64,000 bases of DNA, from NCBI RefSeq assembly GCF_002959755.1, contig NZ_PPCW01000001.1, positions 434,001-498,000 of the forward strand. The letters run 5' to 3'. This stretch comes from Veillonella sp. T11011-6 (GTDB taxonomy: Bacteria; Bacillota; Negativicutes; Veillonellales; Veillonellaceae). Both the position numbers and the translations under genes were made by a program. Shown one piece after another: positions 36,907 to 46,428 of this stretch. Numbering within the stretch: position 1 is the stretch's first letter; every line of letters starts with the position of its first letter. A model generated the notes under the pieces. That model worked only from the letters and a program-made list of their open reading frames with translations, did not search any database and was not told the origin of the DNA.

Positions 36907-38136
36907 CTAATCTTTAAAACCCATTACTGAACGAACTGTCTTTAATACTTCTAGGAATGCATCTAAATCTTCCTTACGAGTATATAAGTACATGCTTAGA
37001 CGAGTAGATGCAGATACATTGTAGAATGCACCTAATGGTTGTGCACAATGGTGTCCAGAACGAACACAAATGCCTTGAGAGTCCAAAATTGTAGCTACAT
37101 CATGAGGATGTACATCATCTACAGTGAACGCGATTACACCATGTTTTTCCTTAGGATTTTGAGAGCCAATCACGTGAACATGTGGCAATGCAACAATTTT
37201 AGGAAGAATATATGCTACTAGTTCCTCCTCATAAGCCTCAATAGCATCCATGCCAAAAGATTCTAAATAATCAATTGCCGCATGCAAGGAAACGGCACCA
37301 TCAGCATTTGGTGTACCTGCTTCGAACTTATATGGAAGCTCATTGAATGTAGCAGTTTGTTCTTTTACATATTCAATCATATCCCCGCCCAATAGGAAAG
37401 GTGGCATAGCCTCTAATAACTCACGTTTACCATAAAGTACACCAATACCTTGAGATGCACACATTTTATGACCAGAGAATACGAAGAAATCACAATCTAA
37501 TTCTTGGACATCAATTTTTTTATGAGGTGTAGATTGAGCACCATCGAGAACTACTACAGCACCTACGGAATGCGCTTTTTCAGTTAATTCCTTTACAGGG
37601 AATTCCATACCAAGCACGTTACTAACATGAGCAAAGGCTACAATTTTAGTGTTCTCATCAATTTTATTGATTTCACCATCTTTTAAATGCCCATGTTCAT
37701 CAAGGTACATATATTCTAAGGTTGCCCCTGTTTGTTCTGCTACATATTGCCATGTTACAAGATTGGCATGATGTTCCGCAACAGTAATGACAATCTTGTC
37801 ACCTTTCTTCACATTATGAAGACCATAGCTATGAGCAATCAAGTTCATAGATTCTGTACTATTACGTGTAAATACAACTTCTTCACGTTCACGAGCATTG
37901 ATAAATTCAACTACGCGATCACGTGCATTTTCATAGTCTTCAGACGCTTCAATAGCTAAAATATGAGAGCCACGATGTGGATTACCATTACGTTGTGTCA
38001 TATGTTCCACAACACGATCAATTACGGATTGTGGAATTTGTGCAGTAGCACCGCTATCTAAATAAATAACGCGGTGCCCATTATGCTCTTTATGTAGTAT
38101 AGGAAAGTCTTTGTATGCTTCTGCAATTGGTCTCAT
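36907..38136 (-). CDS. sufS: Cysteine desulfurase SufS
   Basis: PLP enzyme that takes sulfur from cysteine for Fe-S assembly. 409 aa. AEHHANLVTWQ, the PLP lysine in FSGHKMCASQGIGVLYGK, and the active-site cysteine in RSGHHCAQPL (group II desulfurase). 12 bp after sufD. It passes persulfide to SufU encoded next. Confidence 0.97.
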   Translation of the reverse strand: MRPIAEAYKDFPILHKEHNGHRVIYLDSGATAQIPQSVIDRVVEHMTQRNGNPHRGSHILAIEASEDYENARDRVVEFINAREREEVVFTRNSTESMNLIAHSYGLHNVKKGDKIVITVAEHHANLVTWQYVAEQTGATLEYMYLDEHGHLKDGEINKIDENTKIVAFAHVSNVLGMEFPVKELTEKAHSVGAVVVLDGAQSTPHKKIDVQELDCDFFVFSGHKMCASQGIGVLYGKRELLEAMPPFLLGGDMIEYVKEQTATFNELPYKFEAGTPNADGAVSLHAAIDYLESFGMDAIEAYEEELVAYILPKIVALPHVHVIGSQNPKEKHGVIAFTVDDVHPHDVATILDSQGICVRSGHHCAQPLGAFYNVSASTRLSMYLYTRKEDLDAFLEVLKTVRSVMGFKD

Positions 38137-38148
38137 AAAAACGCCTCT

Positions 38149-39195
38149 TTAAATTTTATTACGTACAGCTGCTAACGCTGCTTCTTCAATCGTTTCATCA
38201 CCAATGCGATCAATAATAGGTCGAATCATAGATTCTACAATGATATGTTTTGCTTCTACTTCACTAAAGCCACGGCTCATGATATAGAACAATTTATTAT
38301 GATCAATTTGGCCTGCACTCGCTGCATGATTACCCACTACATTATCTTCTTTACACAATAATAGAGGTAAAGAAATAGATTTTACAGTTGGATCTAACAA
38401 TAAGCAAGTATCTTCTTCCGCACCTTCAGAAGCTGTTGCACCATGAAGGAAATCAAGAGTACCACGGAAAGATTTTTTAGAATGCCCACTAAGAGCACCT
38501 AATGTATGAATATCACTGAAGGATTTTTTACCACCATGACTCATAATCATGGAGATATCAAATTTTTGTTCTTCGTTACCAAGATAAGCAATATCATGAA
38601 CCATACGAGATTCTTGACCTACTAAATCATGATAGTAGTTCAAAATATTTTCGCTACCACCAAGTTCAATGTTAATGTATTCTACATCTGCTTTATCTTC
38701 CAATTTTGTATAACGATGTTCGATATGTTGTACATGTTCAGGTAAAAGATTTACCTTTTTCACTACAACCTTACCAGTTTTTTTAACATCGTATTCGTTT
38801 AAATAGCTTACATTCGTGAGTGCATCACCAGAACCAGTTACATAGAATTGTACTTCTAATTCTGCACCTTCACCAACGATAAATTGGAAACGGTTTGCTA
38901 CACGAGCATTAGCATCAATGCGGATACCTACTACTTCTTTCGCTTTAGCAGGTACATTGATAGCATAGCCTTCCGCTTTTTCCACTAATTCTAGAACAGC
39001 TTCTTTATTGGCACCTTCATAATTACCATCTAGTAATGCTGTACCAGTAGGTAATGGTGAAAGAATATTTTGATTCGCTTCTACAGCGATGGATTGTACC
39101 GCTGTATCTTCTCCAGCTAGAGAGCTTACAGTATGATTAACACGTAACCATCTGAATGTCGGTCTAGGGAGTTCATTAAATAGTAATTCGCTCAT
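38149..39195 (-). CDS. sufD: Fe-S assembly protein SufD
   Basis: Beta-helix partner of SufB in the SufBC2D scaffold. 348 aa, somewhat shorter than the ~420-435 aa of Bacillus/E. coli SufD, mainly in the N-terminal part. C-terminal region with the DCLLLDPTVKSISLPLLLCKEDNVVGNHAAS pattern, including the conserved His, and the family end SRGFSEVEAKHIIVESMI. 9 bp after sufB. Confidence 0.92.
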   Translation of the reverse strand: MSELLFNELPRPTFRWLRVNHTVSSLAGEDTAVQSIAVEANQNILSPLPTGTALLDGNYEGANKEAVLELVEKAEGYAINVPAKAKEVVGIRIDANARVANRFQFIVGEGAELEVQFYVTGSGDALTNVSYLNEYDVKKTGKVVVKKVNLLPEHVQHIEHRYTKLEDKADVEYINIELGGSENILNYYHDLVGQESRMVHDIAYLGNEEQKFDISMIMSHGGKKSFSDIHTLGALSGHSKKSFRGTLDFLHGATASEGAEEDTCLLLDPTVKSISLPLLLCKEDNVVGNHAASAGQIDHNKLFYIMSRGFSEVEAKHIIVESMIRPIIDRIGDETIEEAALAAVRNKI

Positions 39196-39204
39196 AATTC
39201 CTCC

Positions 39205-40614
39205 TTAACCGATAGAACCTTCTAATTCAAGATTGATTAGATTGTTCATTTCTACTGCATATTCAAGTGGCAATTCTTTAGAGATTGGCTCTACGAAACC
39301 ACGAACAAGCATAGCGCGAGCTTCTTCTTCGCTGATACCACGAGTCATGAGGTAGAAAATTGCTTCATCGGAAATACGACCGATTTTTGCTTCATGACCT
39401 AAATCCACATTATCGTTTTCTACGATAATTGCTGGGATTGTATCAGATTGAGACTCAGCATCAAGCATCAAGGATTCACAAGAAACTGTTGCTTTAGAAT
39501 GTTCAGCTTTAGGACCAATTTTCAAAAGGCCACGGTAAATTGCAGCGCCACCGGATTTAGAGATGGATTTAGAGTTTACATTACTTGTTGTATATGGTGC
39601 ATTATGTACCACTTTACAGCCTGTATCAAGGAATTGGCCTTCACCAGCGAATGTTACACCTGTAAATTCAGCATGCGCACCTTCACCGTTAAGAATACTC
39701 ATTGGATACAAGCAAGAAACTTTGGAACCAAAGGAACCAGATACCCACTCGATTGTACCATTCTTACCTACTACACAACGTTTTGTGTTAAGGTTGTACA
39801 TATTTTTAGACCAGTTTTCAATTGTAGAGTAACGCAATGTAGCATTGTCTTTAACGAACAATTCAACAGCGCCTGCATGAAGGTTAGATACATCATACTT
39901 AGGAGCAGAGCAACCTTCGATAAAGTGCAATTTAGCACCTTCTTCTACAATGATCATAGTATGTTCAAACTGACCAGCACCTGGTGCATTCAAGCGGAAG
40001 TAAGATTGCAATGGAATCTCTACTTGTACGCCTGCTGGAACGTATACGAAGGAACCGCCAGACCAAACTGCACCATGAAGAGCCGCCCATTTATGGTCTG
40101 TAGGTGGAATCAATGTCATCCAGTATTTTTTTACGATTTCTTCATGTTCATGTAATGCTGTTTCAATATCAGTATAGATAACACCTTGTTTAACAAGATC
40201 TTCTTGAATACTGTGGTAAACAACTTCAGAGTCATATTGTGCACCAACACCAGCAAGAGATGTTTTTTCCGCTTCTGGAATACCTAAGCGGTCAAAGGTG
40301 CTTTTAATTTCTTCTGGAACTTCGTCCCAGTTTTCTTTCATATCTACTTTAGGCTTAACATAAGTATGGATATTAGCCATATCTAAGCCAGAAATATCAG
40401 GAATCCAGTTTGGAATCCCCATACGATTGTAGATTTCTAAAGATTTCAAACGGAAGTCAAGCATCCATTCAGGTTCATTTTTATTAGACCAAATTTCACG
40501 GATAATATCTTCTGTTAAACCGGCATCAGAAATATAAGAATATTCAAAGTCATTCTTAATATCATAGACACCACGGTCCATATCCGCGACTTGGGTTTTC
40601 TTTCTTTCTTCCAT
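39205..40614 (-). CDS. sufB: Fe-S assembly scaffold SufB
   Basis: Main SUF scaffold subunit. 469 aa. N-terminal helical part (YDIKNDFEYSY..EIWSNKNEPEWM), a central beta-helix with HTMIIVEEGAKLHFIEGCSAP, and the C-terminal core with the conserved EGQFLDTGCKVVH Cys and DLGHEAKIGRISDEAIFYLMTRG. ATG with AGGAGG upstream, 8 bp after sufC. Confidence 0.97.
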   Translation of the reverse strand: MEERKKTQVADMDRGVYDIKNDFEYSYISDAGLTEDIIREIWSNKNEPEWMLDFRLKSLEIYNRMGIPNWIPDISGLDMANIHTYVKPKVDMKENWDEVPEEIKSTFDRLGIPEAEKTSLAGVGAQYDSEVVYHSIQEDLVKQGVIYTDIETALHEHEEIVKKYWMTLIPPTDHKWAALHGAVWSGGSFVYVPAGVQVEIPLQSYFRLNAPGAGQFEHTMIIVEEGAKLHFIEGCSAPKYDVSNLHAGAVELFVKDNATLRYSTIENWSKNMYNLNTKRCVVGKNGTIEWVSGSFGSKVSCLYPMSILNGEGAHAEFTGVTFAGEGQFLDTGCKVVHNAPYTTSNVNSKSISKSGGAAIYRGLLKIGPKAEHSKATVSCESLMLDAESQSDTIPAIIVENDNVDLGHEAKIGRISDEAIFYLMTRGISEEEARAMLVRGFVEPISKELPLEYAVEMNNLINLELEGSIG

Positions 40615-40622
40615 TGTGCCTC

Positions 40623-41366
40623 CTATGCTAATGCTTTGTATGCGTCGTAACCTTTTTCTTCGATTTCACGTACAAGAGAAGCATCACCAGTTTTAACGAT
40701 CTTACCGTTGATCAATACATGAACATAGTCAGGTTTTAATTTTTGCAAGATTTGGTTGTGGTGAGTGATGATCAATACAGCATTGTCTTCGTTGTGGAAA
40801 CGTTGTACGCCTTCGGATACGATACGAACTGCGTCTACGTCAAGACCGGAGTCAGTTTCATCAAGAATAGCCAATTTAGGATTCAAAATGGACATTTGAA
40901 GAATTTCATTTTTCTTGCGTTCACCACCGGAGAAACCTTCATTTACATAACGTTGTGCATAGGACAAATCAAAGGATAATTCATCCATTTTTTCTTTCAA
41001 TTCTTTTTTGAAGGATAAGGCACGTACATTTTCGCCAGTAATTGTAGATTTTGCTGTACGAATAAAGTTTTCTACTGTAATGCCAGGAATAGAAATTGGA
41101 TTTTGGAAGGACATGAAAATACCAGCTTTTGCACGATCGTTTACTGCATCTTCTGTAATATCTTTACCATCAAAAATAATGGAGCCGCTGTCTACAGTAT
41201 ATGTAGAGTTACCCATGATAGCATTAGCAAGTGTAGACTTACCTGCACCATTTGTGCCCATTACAACGTGAATTTCACCTTTATTAATTGTTAAGTTGAT
41301 ACCTTTCAAGATTTGTTTATCTTCAACGGATACCTTTAAATCTTTTATCTGAAGTAATTCAGCCAA
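40623..41366 (-). CDS. sufC: Fe-S assembly ATPase SufC
   Basis: ABC-type soluble ATPase of SufBC2D. 247 aa from the TTG at 41364-41366 (MAELLQIKDL), with AAGGAG eight bases upstream; an in-frame GTG at 41373-41375 overlaps that ribosome site. Walker A MGTNGAGKSTLA, signature FSGGERKKNEILQM, Walker B KLAILDETDSGLD and the H-loop IITHHNQIL. First gene of sufCBDSU-HAD. Preceded by a leader with an internal terminator. Confidence 0.95.
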   Translation of the reverse strand: MAELLQIKDLKVSVEDKQILKGINLTINKGEIHVVMGTNGAGKSTLANAIMGNSTYTVDSGSIIFDGKDITEDAVNDRAKAGIFMSFQNPISIPGITVENFIRTAKSTITGENVRALSFKKELKEKMDELSFDLSYAQRYVNEGFSGGERKKNEILQMSILNPKLAILDETDSGLDVDAVRIVSEGVQRFHNEDNAVLIITHHNQILQKLKPDYVHVLINGKIVKTGDASLVREIEEKGYDAYKALA

Positions 41367-41520
41367 AATATTCACTCCTTTTTATTATGTATCCTCAATA
41401 TCGAGGCATACAATCGTTATATGTAAAACGTATATACTGACACATATAAAAAGGCGGTACGCACTAACGTGAATACCGCCGTAATTCTCGCCAACTTAGC
41501 AAGTATGTGCATAACAATCT
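41367..41520 (-). promoter_or_regulatory. suf operon leader with premature terminator (candidate attenuator)
   Basis: The predicted transcript from about 41520 contains, before sufC, a GC-rich hairpin GGCGGTA/TACCGCC (41453-41459, 41474-41480) with an inner CAC/GTG stem, then TTTTTATAT on the minus strand: a rho-independent terminator inside the leader. A smaller stem CTTGC/GCGAG lies 5' to it (about 41487-41503), and a CCTC/GAGG palindrome (41397-41410) lies 3', before the ribosome site. I recognise no known riboswitch or T-box here. Confidence 0.65.
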
Positions 41521-41526
41521 ACAATT

Positions 41527-41555
41527 ATTATACATTCTTATCTAAATGATAGCAA
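41527..41555 (-). promoter_or_regulatory. Predicted promoter of the suf operon
   Basis: TTGCTA (41550-41555), 17-bp spacer, TATAAT (41527-41532) on the minus strand, lying between lysA and the leader hairpin. Confidence 0.7.
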
Positions 41556-41662
41556 GATATTCCTACTAAAATATACAGGAATTAAAAGAATATCATATAT
41601 TACATATATTGATAGGCTTTTAATAATATTCATTCTCATCCTATTCGATTCTCAATATTAAA

Positions 41663-42919
41663 TTATAGGTTGGAGAAATCGAGAGTGCCAAACAAATCAT
41701 CATATGTTTCAGCACGACGAATTTGTGTAACAGAGCCATCTTTATGTAATAACAACTCAGCAGAACGCAATTTACCATTATAGTTAAAGCCCATAGAATG
41801 ACCATGTGCACCAGCATCATGAATGATGATACGATCACCAATATCAATTTTTGGCAATTCACGTTGGATAGCAAACTTATCGTTATTTTCACATAAGGAG
41901 CCCGTTACATCATATACATGGTCCTTAGGCGCATTTTCTTTACCCATTACAGTAATATGGTGATAAGAACCATATAATGCTGGACGCATAAGATTTGCCA
42001 TGCAAGAATCAAGACCAATGTAATGACGATAAATATCTTTTTTGTGAATCGCTGTAGAAACTAGGTAACCAAATGGACCTGTAACCATACGACCACATTC
42101 ATAAGCTAATGCTACATCACCAAGACCATTAGCTACGAGAATTCTATTGTAAGCCTCTTCTACACCCTTACTAAGCGCTTTGAAGTCTACAGGTGTTTGT
42201 TCTGGTTTATAAGCAACACCTACGCCACCACCAAGATCGATAAACTCAACATTGATGCCAAGCTCATTTTTAATATCTACGGCAAGATTAAAGCAAAGTT
42301 CAGCCGTGCCAACTAAGCCATCGATATCAAGTTCATTAGAAACAACCATTGTATGGATACCAAAGTGTTTTACACCTTTTGCTTGTAGTTGTTTGTAGGC
42401 TTCAAAAATTTGTTCACGAGTCATACCGTATTTAGCTTCTTCAGGAAGGCCAATAATTGTATTGCCCCCTTCTTTTAAGGAGCCTGGGTTATAACGAACG
42501 CAGAACGTATCAGGCAAAGAACCATGATTTTTTTCTAAATATTCAATATGAGTAATATCATCTAGGTTGATAATAGCACCCATTTCTAGTGCTTTTTTAT
42601 ATTCTACATATGGTGTGTCATTAGATGTGAACATAATGTCATGACCTGTAATGCCCACTTTTTCGCATAGCATCAACTCTGCCAAGGAAGAGCAGTCTGC
42701 ACCTACCCCAAGTTTTTGTAACACACGCATAATATATGGATTTGGAGTCGCTTTTACAGCAAAATATTGTTTAAACCCTTTATTCCAAGAAAATGCATCG
42801 ATGAAAGATTTCATATTTTCAATGATACCTTCTTCGTCGTAAATATGAAATGGTGTTGGATATTGGGCAATAATATTTTCTAATTGTTCAGCTGTAAACG
42901 GAACTGTTTTTGTATTCAT
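41663..42919 (-). CDS. lysA: Diaminopimelate decarboxylase-like PLP enzyme
   Basis: Alanine-racemase-fold decarboxylase, 418 aa from the ATG of MNTKTVPFTAEQ (ribosome site GCGAGG). PLP lysine in QYFAVKATPNPYI, an AELMLCEK segment, HTMVVSNELD, the glycine-rich FIDLGGGVGVAYKPEQ phosphate site, YECGRMVTGPFG and the DVTGSLCENNDKF cysteine loop. The last matches DapDC (final step of lysine synthesis). A lysine/ornithine decarboxylase role, relevant to the cadaverine-linked wall of this group, cannot be excluded by eye. Confidence 0.82.
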   Translation of the reverse strand: MNTKTVPFTAEQLENIIAQYPTPFHIYDEEGIIENMKSFIDAFSWNKGFKQYFAVKATPNPYIMRVLQKLGVGADCSSLAELMLCEKVGITGHDIMFTSNDTPYVEYKKALEMGAIINLDDITHIEYLEKNHGSLPDTFCVRYNPGSLKEGGNTIIGLPEEAKYGMTREQIFEAYKQLQAKGVKHFGIHTMVVSNELDIDGLVGTAELCFNLAVDIKNELGINVEFIDLGGGVGVAYKPEQTPVDFKALSKGVEEAYNRILVANGLGDVALAYECGRMVTGPFGYLVSTAIHKKDIYRHYIGLDSCMANLMRPALYGSYHHITVMGKENAPKDHVYDVTGSLCENNDKFAIQRELPKIDIGDRIIIHDAGAHGHSMGFNYNGKLRSAELLLHKDGSVTQIRRAETYDDLFGTLDFSNL

Positions 42920-42942
42920 AATAACCTCGCTACACAAATAAA

Positions 42943-42964
42943 AGACTCATCAATCGACGAGTCT
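42943..42964 (-). terminator. Terminator of the DoxX gene, abutting lysA
   Basis: 9-bp stem AGACTCGTC/GATGAGTCT on the minus strand (42943-42964) followed by TTTTATTTG. It ends about 24 bp before the lysA ATG, leaving no room for a promoter between them. Confidence 0.75.
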
Positions 42965-42977
42965 ATTATCCTAATTA

Positions 42978-43394
42978 TTATTTAAATAAAGCTTTATCTA
43001 GGCTATAGCGACCTGCACCTGCGAAGAATAACATAAGTACACCAAAGCCCATTTGAGATGGATAGTCCCAACTAAAGAAGCTGCCACTAAGATTTAATAT
43101 TGTGGCCACTGCTAATGTACCAATAAGTAACAAAGATCCAATCCGTGTAAATAGACCAATTGCTATAAGTACGCCGCCTATCATTTCTGCATATGCTGCC
43201 ATAGTGCCTAATATTTCATAACCACCAGGTACACCTAATGGTGCCAACATAGCTCCAACTTTATAAAGGCCTTCAGCACCGCTCAAATACTTTAAATATC
43301 CATGATAAAACATGGAAATACCAAGTGCCAAACGATAAACTAAGAGGCCAAAATTAACATAATTAGGTTTACTTTTAAAAATAAAGCTCAACAT
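42978..43394 (-). CDS. DoxX-family membrane protein
   Basis: 138 aa with four hydrophobic helices: residues 18-36, 55-80 (MAAYAEMIGGVLIAIGLF), 85-105 and 112-130. The family pattern GISMFYHGYLKYLSG is near the N-terminus. DoxX proteins are small quinone-related or stress membrane proteins without a settled function. ATG with AAGAAGGA upstream. It has two predicted promoters, one of perfect consensus, suggesting strong expression. Confidence 0.85.
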   Translation of the reverse strand: MLSFIFKSKPNYVNFGLLVYRLALGISMFYHGYLKYLSGAEGLYKVGAMLAPLGVPGGYEILGTMAAYAEMIGGVLIAIGLFTRIGSLLLIGTLAVATILNLSGSFFSWDYPSQMGFGVLMLFFAGAGRYSLDKALFK

Positions 43395-43443
43395 AGTAAT
43401 CCTTCTTTCAGGTTAAACAACATCGAAATAATTCGATAACCAT

Positions 43444-43472
43444 ATTATAAAGGTCAGTAACTACTGTGTCAA
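43444..43472 (-). promoter_or_regulatory. Proximal promoter of the DoxX gene (perfect consensus)
   Basis: TTGACA (43467-43472), 17-bp spacer, TATAAT (43444-43449) on the minus strand. Confidence 0.8.
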
Positions 43473-43500
43473 ACTAGACTCAATATTAAATTCTATAGAA

Positions 43501-43529
43501 TTATAACATATGTTGTATACAAAATCAAT
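43501..43529 (-). promoter_or_regulatory. Distal promoter of the DoxX gene
   Basis: TTGATT (43524-43529), 17-bp spacer, TATAAT (43501-43506) on the minus strand, 57 bp upstream of the proximal one. Confidence 0.6.
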
Positions 43530-43558
43530 TTTATCGATTTGATAATCCACATACAAAA

Positions 43559-43610
43559 ATAATCCTAATGAAAAAGTGAACATATAGTTCCTAATTCATT
43601 AGGATTATTC
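43559..43610 (-). terminator. Terminator of groESL
   Basis: 14-bp stem AATAATCCTAATGA/TCATTAGGATTATT (43559-43572, 43597-43610) with a 24-nt loop, after groEL. On the minus strand the stem is followed by TTTTTGTATG. Confidence 0.75.
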
Positions 43611-43642
43611 TAAATCTTATAGATTATGCACTAAGCAGTTGA

Positions 43643-45280
<1,638 letters not shown>

Positions 45281-45378
45281 CTAGATAGTAACACTATCCA
45301 ATGTATAGAAATATATGCCCTAAGGCAATATAGAATGTATCATTAATATGTATAGCCGTGAAAGCTATTAATCAGCTA

Positions 45379-45660
45379 TTATAATACTGCTAAAATATCG
45401 CGTTCGCTAATGATCAAGTGAGTAGCGCCATCGATTTCTAATTCGCTACCAGCATATTTTGCGAACATAACAGTATCGCCAACTTTAACTTCTGGAGCTA
45501 CACGTTGACCATTGTCATAAACTTTACCAGCACCTACAGCTACTACTACACCTTCTTGAGGTTTTTCTTTTGCTGTATCAGGAAGGAAAATACCACTTTT
45601 AGTTTTTTCTTCTTTTGCTTCTAAACGGATAAGAACGCGGTCAGCTAATGGTTTTAACAT
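45379..45660 (-). CDS. groES: Co-chaperonin GroES (HSP10)
   Basis: 93 aa. [23 protein letters not shown] start, the mobile loop [16 protein letters not shown], and the end [10 protein letters not shown]. Operon with groEL under a CIRCE element, plus a possible CtsR-type repeat. Confidence 0.98.
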   Translation of the reverse strand: MLKPLADRVLIRLEAKEEKTKSGIFLPDTAKEKPQEGVVVAVGAGKVYDNGQRVAPEVKVGDTVMFAKYAGSELEIDGATHLIISERDILAVL

Positions 45661-45701
45661 ATGATGTCACTCCTTATTTACTAGTTATTATTTACAATTT
45701 A

Positions 45702-45728
45702 TTAGCACTCTAAGTTACCGAGTGCTAA
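45702..45728 (-). promoter_or_regulatory. CIRCE operator (HrcA-binding)
   Basis: Perfect TTAGCACTC-N9-GAGTGCTAA inverted repeat (45702-45710, 45720-45728), identical to the canonical element, located just downstream of the -10 of groES. Confidence 0.97.
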
Positions 45729-45739
45729 TTACATGTATT

Positions 45740-45767
45740 ATTATAACCGATGTCAAAATAAATGCAA
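45740..45767 (-). promoter_or_regulatory. groESL promoter
   Basis: TTGCAT (45762-45767), 16-bp spacer, TATAAT (45740-45745) on the minus strand, directly upstream of CIRCE. Confidence 0.75.
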
Positions 45768-45775
45768 GCAGAAAT

Positions 45776-45790
45776 TTTGATTTTTTGACT
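45776..45790 (-). promoter_or_regulatory. CtsR-like direct repeat upstream of groES
   Basis: Minus strand AGTCAAA (45784-45790), one base, AATCAAA (45776-45782). This is the same 8-bp period as the two heptads in the ctsR promoter, 9 bp upstream of the groES -35. Confidence 0.5.
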
Positions 45791-45823
45791 TTTTAGTTTT
45801 TATTTGATGTTAGACACAAAAAA

Positions 45824-45853
45824 ACTAGTATAAGTTTTGATTCTTATACTAGT
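45824..45853 (-). terminator. Terminator of the thiL-tsa-ANTAR operon
   Basis: 11-bp perfect stem ACTAGTATAAG/CTTATACTAGT (45824-45834, 45843-45853) followed by TTTTTTTGTG on the minus strand, 9 bp after the response-regulator stop. Confidence 0.85.
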
Positions 45854-45861
45854 CTTTGTAT

Positions 45862-46428
45862 CTATTTTGAAACTTGATTAATTAATGCTTTACAGATATT
45901 AACAATACTATCTCGTTTCTTCATACTTAGGGCGCGAATACGATTATAGGCTTCCTCTTCTGATATAGAGTATAGCTCCATCAATATACCGGTTCCTTTT
46001 TGAATGATTTTACGATCCTCTAATGATTGTTCTAATTCAGCCATTTTTTCGCGTAGCTCAGCATCACTATGATAACGCCCTAATGCCATTTCTAAGGTTG
46101 GAACCAATTGTTCTTCACGAACAGGCTTAATTAAATATCCATATACGCCAGATTCTCTAGCCTTATTTATTAAATCCTGTTGACTATAACTTGTTAATAG
46201 AACTACAGGTGCTTCATGGTGAAAGCCAATTTGTCGTGCTGCTTCGATGCCATCTAATTCTGGCATTTTTACATCCATTAGAACAATATCAGGTTTATAT
46301 TCTTTGCAAAGTTTAATGGCTTCTACCCCATTAGTGCCTTCTGCTACAACTTCATGACCACAGGATTCAATAATATCGCGTAGATCCATACGTATAAGGG
46401 ATTCATCATCCACTATTAAAACGCGCAT
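45862..46428 (-). CDS. Response regulator with ANTAR RNA-binding output domain
   Basis: 188 aa. Receiver domain: acidic pair VDDES near residue 8, phospho-acceptor Asp in IVLMDVKMPE (about 52), conserved Ser/Thr in VVLLTSYS, Lys in YLIKPVREE. A coiled-coil linker follows, then an ANTAR domain (about 130-186, ending ALSMKKRDSIVNICKALI). ANTAR regulators such as EutV bind paired RNA hairpins and prevent termination. It starts right after the kinase stop. Its RNA target is not evident in this window. Confidence 0.93.
   Translation of the reverse strand: MRVLIVDDESLIRMDLRDIIESCGHEVVAEGTNGVEAIKLCKEYKPDIVLMDVKMPELDGIEAARQIGFHHEAPVVLLTSYSQQDLINKARESGVYGYLIKPVREEQLVPTLEMALGRYHSDAELREKMAELEQSLEDRKIIQKGTGILMELYSISEEEAYNRIRALSMKKRDSIVNICKALINQVSK

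Noticed and set aside
39448-40155. 235-codon plus-strand frame inside sufB
   Set aside because: Antisense to sufB, rich in Cys/Phe/Thr from reverse-complement codon bias; no independent support.
41487-41503. ANTAR-type hexaloop hairpin in the suf leader
   Set aside because: The loop TAAGTTG has seven bases and lacks A at position 1 with G at position 4, so it does not match the ANTAR RNA motif.
41444-41506. Leader peptide MHILAKLARIT... in the suf leader
   Set aside because: The frame is open but has no ribosome site before its ATG, so it was not listed as a gene; kept only as a remark in the leader finding.
41663-42919. Calling the PLP decarboxylase a lysine/ornithine decarboxylase
   Set aside because: The SLCENNDKF-type cysteine loop and length fit diaminopimelate decarboxylase better; the alternative is noted only as possible.
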